The notes beneath the pieces were generated by a model. It had not been told where the DNA came from, ran no database searches, and worked only from the letters and a program-made list of their open reading frames with translations. From the NCBI GenBank assembly GCA_025351345.1, contig JANXWB010000045.1, forward strand, positions 1-48,702: a stretch of 48,702 nt of DNA, given 5' to 3'. The stretch is from Synechococcales cyanobacterium GL140_1_metabat_312 (GTDB lineage Bacteria > Cyanobacteriota > Cyanobacteriia > Leptolyngbyales > Leptolyngbyaceae). The position numbers were made by a program, and so were the translations under genes. Every line of letters begins with the position of its first letter. The first letter of the stretch is position 1. This document shows, piece after piece, positions 44,504-48,702 of this stretch.

Positions 44504-45889
44504 ATGTATCAAGTTTCTAGTCAAAAGACAATCGTCTCTGCCATGCTCCATCCTAAGGTGAAGTTAGCGCTAGCTTATTTGGATTGTCATTTGGAGGATG
44601 AGTTGTTGCGGTACCGTCGTGCGCGATCGGGTTTTCAGGTGGCGCCATCGTCAGTCGGGACCATGCGATCGTCAGGCAAAGCAAAAACTCCCGCACAGGT
44701 TGAGTTAACACAATTTATTGCGATCGATGCGTTGCCCAAGAAAGCGATCGATTTGGATCTATCCGAGCCAACAAATACTATTCCGGCCCAAGAGATGCTG
44801 TCGAGTTTGGCAGTAAGTCCGGATAATAGTGCGGAATATTCAGAACGCAGCTTTTCTTCAGAAGAGGGGTACTCACTAGATGAATTGATGGCGAACTCGG
44901 ATGTGGAGATTTCAGGCGATGGGACTTTATATATTCCAGACCATTTGCCGAATGACTATCTGGAATCATCAGAAGAATTATTGCGGAGTCTGGCTCAAGA
45001 AGAAGCGGGCGCAGAACAAGAGCGAAGTAGCATTGAAAGTCTACTTACGCCTTTAGGCATTGGATCGATGCTCCTGATGCTGATCGGAAGCGGAATGTTT
45101 GGCTATTTGATTATGAATCCATCGACCTTGACTGCTTTAGGATCGGCGGCATCAGGGCTTGTGAGTGGTATTAAGTTGCCCCAAAGTGCGCCGCCAGCTC
45201 CGGTTGCGGTGACTGTTAACGGAGAAGTGCCAACAGATAGTAATGAGTTTGCTGATTTAAGCTTAAATAACCTAGTCGTGATGGGGACTCAAGGAGAAGG
45301 GTTGGGATTGTTGAAAATACCTGCTCCGATTGCACCTAAAACCGTGAGCAATCCCTCAGGTCTGATGACGGTGATTGTGGGGAATAAAGCTGGCGCACCG
45401 ATCGTAATTCCGGGAAGTCTTAATCAACCCACTGGTCAAAAGGGATCTGCGGCAAACCCAGCTCAGCAAGCGGCTCCTCAACAACGCACGACTCCACCGA
45501 TCGCGGTCCAAACTCCGGCGCGTCCCTCTTTATATCGCCCGGTTCAACCCCAGAAATCTGCTCCGGCATACCGTACACCTGTCAAGACAATCCAGTTGCC
45601 CAAAACAACGCAACTGCCTCCCGCCCCATCCAATCCTACAGCAATTCCTTCAGCCGCATCTGAGGCTCCGATCGCACCAGCACCAAACCAATATCGTGTA
45701 GAAATTCCCTATACGGGCGACACGGCGTTGGAAAAAGCACAGAAGTCTGATCCGGGGGCATATTTTAAAAACGGTGAGAATGGCGCGGTAATTCAAATGG
45801 GCGAGAGCTACTCAAGCCGTGAAGCCGCAGATGCAAAAGCTCAACAACTAAAACAACAGGGATTTGAGGGCGTTGAGGTTCAAAAATAA
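44504..45889 (+). CDS. SPOR-domain membrane protein
   Basis: The open frame begins at 44372, but homology-like sequence starts later (HPKVKLALAYLDCHLEDELL); ATG 44504 or 44543 are better starts. Layout: a short N-terminal helix, an acidic region, one membrane helix (IGSMLLMLIGSGMFGYLIM), a Pro/Ala/Gln-rich linker, and a C-terminal SPOR domain (about the last 65 residues, AVIQMGESYSSREAADAKAQ and QGFEGVEVQK). SPOR domains bind denuded peptidoglycan glycans, often at division sites. In cyanobacteria the role of this family is not established. Confidence 0.75.
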   Translation: MYQVSSQKTIVSAMLHPKVKLALAYLDCHLEDELLRYRRARSGFQVAPSSVGTMRSSGKAKTPAQVELTQFIAIDALPKKAIDLDLSEPTNTIPAQEMLSSLAVSPDNSAEYSERSFSSEEGYSLDELMANSDVEISGDGTLYIPDHLPNDYLESSEELLRSLAQEEAGAEQERSSIESLLTPLGIGSMLLMLIGSGMFGYLIMNPSTLTALGSAASGLVSGIKLPQSAPPAPVAVTVNGEVPTDSNEFADLSLNNLVVMGTQGEGLGLLKIPAPIAPKTVSNPSGLMTVIVGNKAGAPIVIPGSLNQPTGQKGSAANPAQQAAPQQRTTPPIAVQTPARPSLYRPVQPQKSAPAYRTPVKTIQLPKTTQLPPAPSNPTAIPSAASEAPIAPAPNQYRVEIPYTGDTALEKAQKSDPGAYFKNGENGAVIQMGESYSSREAADAKAQQLKQQGFEGVEVQK

Positions 45890-46005
45890 TAAAGAATATG
45901 AAGCTTCGGCAACTTGGACAGAACCTAATAGAACCTAGACGAGTTATAACGCAACATTCAAAACTATCCTCTACTGTAGAGTTAGCAGTTTAATAGGCGT
46001 TTCGT

Positions 46006-46665
46006 ATGGCTTTTTTCGATCGTGTGTCTCGTTTAGTCAAAGCGACAGTCAACGACCAAATTACTAAGCGCCAGGATCCAGAGCAGCAATTAGAACAGAT
46101 TGTGGCTAAGTTGCAGGTGGATTTAGTAAATTTACGACAGGCGGTTGCGGAATCGATTGCATTACAAAAAAGGACCGATCGGCAACGGCATCAAGCTACC
46201 TTACAAGCGGAAAGCTGGTATAAAAAAGCGCAACTTTCCGTTTCTAAAGGAAATGAAGACGTAGGACACGATGCTCTAACCCGCCGTCGCGCATACCAAT
46301 TGACGGCTACCGCTATGGGTGAACAGCAGAAAGAACAATTACAATTAGTGGCAAATCTGAAGCAAAATATGCGTCAGTTAGAAAGTAAAGTCATTGATCT
46401 AAAAAACAAAAAAGATATTTACATTGCCCGTGCTAGATCAGCTCAAGCAACATTAAAATTGAGCGATTTATTAGATAGCAGCGGGACGAGTGAAGTATTA
46501 CAAGCCTTTGAACGCATGGAAGATAAAGTATTGAATCTAGAAGCTCAGGCAGAATTGGCCCAAGATATGAGTGACAATCAATTGGAAAAACGCTTTGAGG
46601 CATTGGGTGAGGCGGAGGAGATTGATGCGGAATTGGCCGAACTAAAACGATCGCTTCAAAAATAA
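46006..46665 (+). CDS. PspA/IM30 (Vipp1-like) family protein
   Basis: This 219-residue protein is almost entirely helical: MAFFDRVSRLVKATVNDQIT with the amphipathic membrane-binding helix, then coiled coils including DPEQQLEQIVAKLQVDLVNL and NLKQNMRQLESKVIDLKNKK, and the closing FEALGEAEEIDAELAELKRS. PspA/IM30 proteins form ESCRT-III-like rings that protect or remodel membranes; in cyanobacteria they support thylakoids. It lacks an obvious C-terminal Vipp1 tail extension, so PspA is the safer name. Confidence 0.9.
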   Translation: MAFFDRVSRLVKATVNDQITKRQDPEQQLEQIVAKLQVDLVNLRQAVAESIALQKRTDRQRHQATLQAESWYKKAQLSVSKGNEDVGHDALTRRRAYQLTATAMGEQQKEQLQLVANLKQNMRQLESKVIDLKNKKDIYIARARSAQATLKLSDLLDSSGTSEVLQAFERMEDKVLNLEAQAELAQDMSDNQLEKRFEALGEAEEIDAELAELKRSLQK

Positions 46666-46733
46666 ATTTAACGAGATTCCCAAGCTCCGTGGCAAGGTAA
46701 AATCAATGTCGCGACGTGCCGAATAGAGTAGCC

Positions 46734-47891
46734 ATGACTGAGTATATTGCTCCCGAGACCCAAGCCATACCGCCCCAAACCATTGTCGTCAAAGTCGGGA
46801 CATCCAGTTTAACGAATCCCGCAACTGGAAATCTAGCCCTATCAACGATCGCAACTTTAGTCGAAGTTTTGAGTGATTTAAGGCGATCGGGACATCGAGT
46901 CGTATTAGTTTCGTCGGGTGCGATCGGCGTAGGGTGTGCGCGGTTAGGCATGACTGAGCGGCCCAAAACGATTGCCACAAAACAAGCCGTAGCCGCCGTT
47001 GGACAGGGACGATTGATGCGGGTTTATGATGATTTATTTACGGAAATGAAGCAACCGATCGCTCAGGTTTTGTTGACTCGGGGCGATTTGATAGAACGCA
47101 ATCGATATGTAAACGTATATCGAACCTTTGACGAATTATTGAATCTGAATGTGATTCCGATCGTGAATGAGAATGATACGGTTGCTGTAGATGAATTGAA
47201 ATTTGGAGATAATGATACCCTTTCGGCGCTGGTGGCGAGTTTAGTCGATGCGGATTGGTTGTTTTTAATGACAGATGTCGATCGGCTTTACACGGCTAAT
47301 CCTAGAACTAATCCTGAGGCAAAACCGATCGATGTAGTACGAAATCTAGATGAACTGAATGTTGATACGGCAACCGGGGGCACCCAATGGGGTACAGGGG
47401 GAATGGAAACAAAAATTACGGCGGCGCGGATTGCCATGGGAGCAGGAGTGCGGACGGTGATTATGAAGAGTGATACTCCCGGAAATATCCTGAAAATTCT
47501 AGCTGGAGAATCTATTGGCACCAGGTTTGAACCCCAAGAAAATCCAATTACAGCGCGGCAACGGTGGATTGCTCATGGAATGGTTCCAGCGGGACAATTG
47601 TATTTGGATGATGGGGCGGTGGATGCGGTGAAAAATAGGGGCCGATCGTTGTTAGCGGCGGGGTTGATTGGATTAGATGGTGAATTTCAGCGTGAGGATA
47701 CTGTGCGACTTTGCAATATTCATGGTCAAGAGATTGCACGGGGTCTGGTGAACTATACCCATACAGAATTACAAAAGATTCGGGGTCGCCGATCGGATAA
47801 GATTAGTCAAATTTTGGGATATGACGGAGATGAAACGGTCGTTCACCGGGATAATTTAGTATTAGTGCGGAAAGGATTGCGGGGAATTTAG
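46734..47891 (+). CDS. proB: glutamate 5-kinase (ProB)
   Basis: This protein of about 385 residues phosphorylates glutamate in the first step of proline synthesis. The amino-acid-kinase domain shows [57 protein letters not shown] and [17 protein letters not shown]-terminal PUA domain (about the last 100 residues) follows, as in bacterial ProB. The frame opens with GTG 46716; ATG 46734 is the likely start. It follows pspA by about 70 bp. Confidence 0.94.
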   Translation: MTEYIAPETQAIPPQTIVVKVGTSSLTNPATGNLALSTIATLVEVLSDLRRSGHRVVLVSSGAIGVGCARLGMTERPKTIATKQAVAAVGQGRLMRVYDDLFTEMKQPIAQVLLTRGDLIERNRYVNVYRTFDELLNLNVIPIVNENDTVAVDELKFGDNDTLSALVASLVDADWLFLMTDVDRLYTANPRTNPEAKPIDVVRNLDELNVDTATGGTQWGTGGMETKITAARIAMGAGVRTVIMKSDTPGNILKILAGESIGTRFEPQENPITARQRWIAHGMVPAGQLYLDDGAVDAVKNRGRSLLAAGLIGLDGEFQREDTVRLCNIHGQEIARGLVNYTHTELQKIRGRRSDKISQILGYDGDETVVHRDNLVLVRKGLRGI

Positions 47892-47950
47892 GAGGTGAAA
47901 TTCGGGATATGATAGGAACAACTTTGCAATGAATTTGCCCCAAATCTCCT

Positions 47951-48702
47951 ATGCGATCTTTGACTTTGACGGCTCCAGCGAAGATTAACTTACTTCTGCA
48001 TATTGCGGGCGATCGGCCTGATGGTTTCCATGAATTAGTTATGGTGATGCAGAGTATTGATTTAGCGGATACGGTGACGGTGAAAGAACGCCGAGAACCC
48101 GGAATTGGACTGACTTGCGATCGGCTCAATGTGCCCACGGATAGCAGCAATCTCGCTTGGAAAGCTGCTGATCTGATGCAACGACGATTCCCAGATGTGG
48201 CAAAAAAACAGGGTGGAATTGCGATTGATTTAGTCAAACGAATTCCCATGGGGGCTGGGTTGGCCGGGGGTTCGGCGGACTGTGCAGCGGTATTAGTCGG
48301 GATTGATTTACTCTGGGAATTAGGATTGACGCAATTAGATTTACAAACGTTAGCGGCTGAATTGGGATCCGATATTTCCTTTTGTGTGGCAGGCGGGACG
48401 GCGCTTTGTACTGGACGCGGGGAAATCATTGATCCATTGCCAAACTTAAATAATCTCTACGCTGTTCTGGCGAAATATAAAGATCTCCCGGTTCCGACTC
48501 CCTGGGCTTACAAAACCTATCGCGCAGAATTTGGGTCTACTTATCCAGCAACCCCAACTGAACTCGATCGACGCACAGAACAATTGAAAACGGGTTCAAT
48601 GATAAATGCGATCGTTCAGCGGGATGGAACAGCGATCGCAAAGAGCTTGCATAATGATTTAGAAATGGTGGTATTACCCTATTATCCTAAGATTCAGAAT
48701 TT
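47951..48702 (+). CDS. ispE: 4-diphosphocytidyl-2-C-methyl-D-erythritol kinase (IspE), partial
   Basis: The frame starts MRSLTLTAPAKINLLLHIAG and runs off the window end, so the C-terminus is missing (about 250 residues seen). It has the GHMP-kinase motif PMGAGLAGGSADCAA and the later SDISFCVAGGTALCTGRGE. IspE phosphorylates CDP-methylerythritol in the MEP isoprenoid pathway. It lies 59 bp downstream of proB on the same strand. Confidence 0.95.
   Translation, partial: MRSLTLTAPAKINLLLHIAGDRPDGFHELVMVMQSIDLADTVTVKERREPGIGLTCDRLNVPTDSSNLAWKAADLMQRRFPDVAKKQGGIAIDLVKRIPMGAGLAGGSADCAAVLVGIDLLWELGLTQLDLQTLAAELGSDISFCVAGGTALCTGRGEIIDPLPNLNNLYAVLAKYKDLPVPTPWAYKTYRAEFGSTYPATPTELDRRTEQLKTGSMINAIVQRDGTAIAKSLHNDLEMVVLPYYPKIQN

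Noticed and set aside
47803-48429. 208-codon frame on the minus strand
   Set aside because: It is antisense to the end of proB and to ispE, whose motifs are unmistakable; it is a shadow.

Overview
The window comes from a cyanobacterium. It carries chlH (Mg-chelatase H subunit), apcD (allophycocyanin alpha-B), a kinase/V4R gene group resembling the slr0144-slr0152 (spkG) cluster of Synechocystis, a PspA/IM30 protein, cobamide genes (cbiA, cbiD), and very frequent CGATCG words (the core of the cyanobacterial HIP1 motif). I cannot place it to genus. All calls rest on reading motifs by eye; no database was searched.

Layout. 1-4337 is an accessory region: the end of an IS element whose transposase has a stop codon at a conserved Trp; a 50-codon remnant of an MNT nucleotidyltransferase apparently cut by that IS; a CHAT protease fragment; a divergent membrane-anchored NACHT ATPase; and a RelE/ParE-type toxin-antitoxin pair bracketed by direct repeats. 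4338-5117 is birA. 5123-12309 is a surface-glycan locus: a DUF6625-like glycosyltransferase, an ABC exporter, a GT2-like enzyme, a GT10 fucosyltransferase-like enzyme and two tandem GT8-like paralogues. 12365-18273 holds tyrA, a pentapeptide-repeat protein, a secreted hypothetical, a cytosine-deaminase-like amidohydrolase with queC just downstream, and a Uma2 nuclease.

18285-20010 is a compact, AT-rich two-gene unit (ABC-type/OLD-like ATPase plus a small D...ExK nuclease-like protein) that looks like an uncharacterised defence pair. 20073-25848 holds chlH, a small membrane ORF, apcD and tRNA-Ser(UGA). 26002-30251 is a probable four-gene operon in the order rnc, cbiA, a conserved acidic protein and a metallophosphoesterase. 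30314-38244 holds a GT4 glycosyltransferase, a one-TM protein, a P-type ATPase, cbiD, an XPB-like helicase and a membrane protein.

38241-43057 is the kinase group, read right to left: a phycobilisome-fold protein with a possible bilin-attachment Cys, a V4R protein, a small protein with a duplicated motif, a second globin-like protein, a second V4R protein and a Ser/Thr kinase. 43210-48702 holds a GH19-type hydrolase, a SPOR-domain protein, pspA, proB and the start of ispE, cut by the window end.

The strongest leads for undescribed biology are the ATPase/nuclease pair, the kinase group with its putative bilin-binding member, and the CHAT/NACHT/MNT island.
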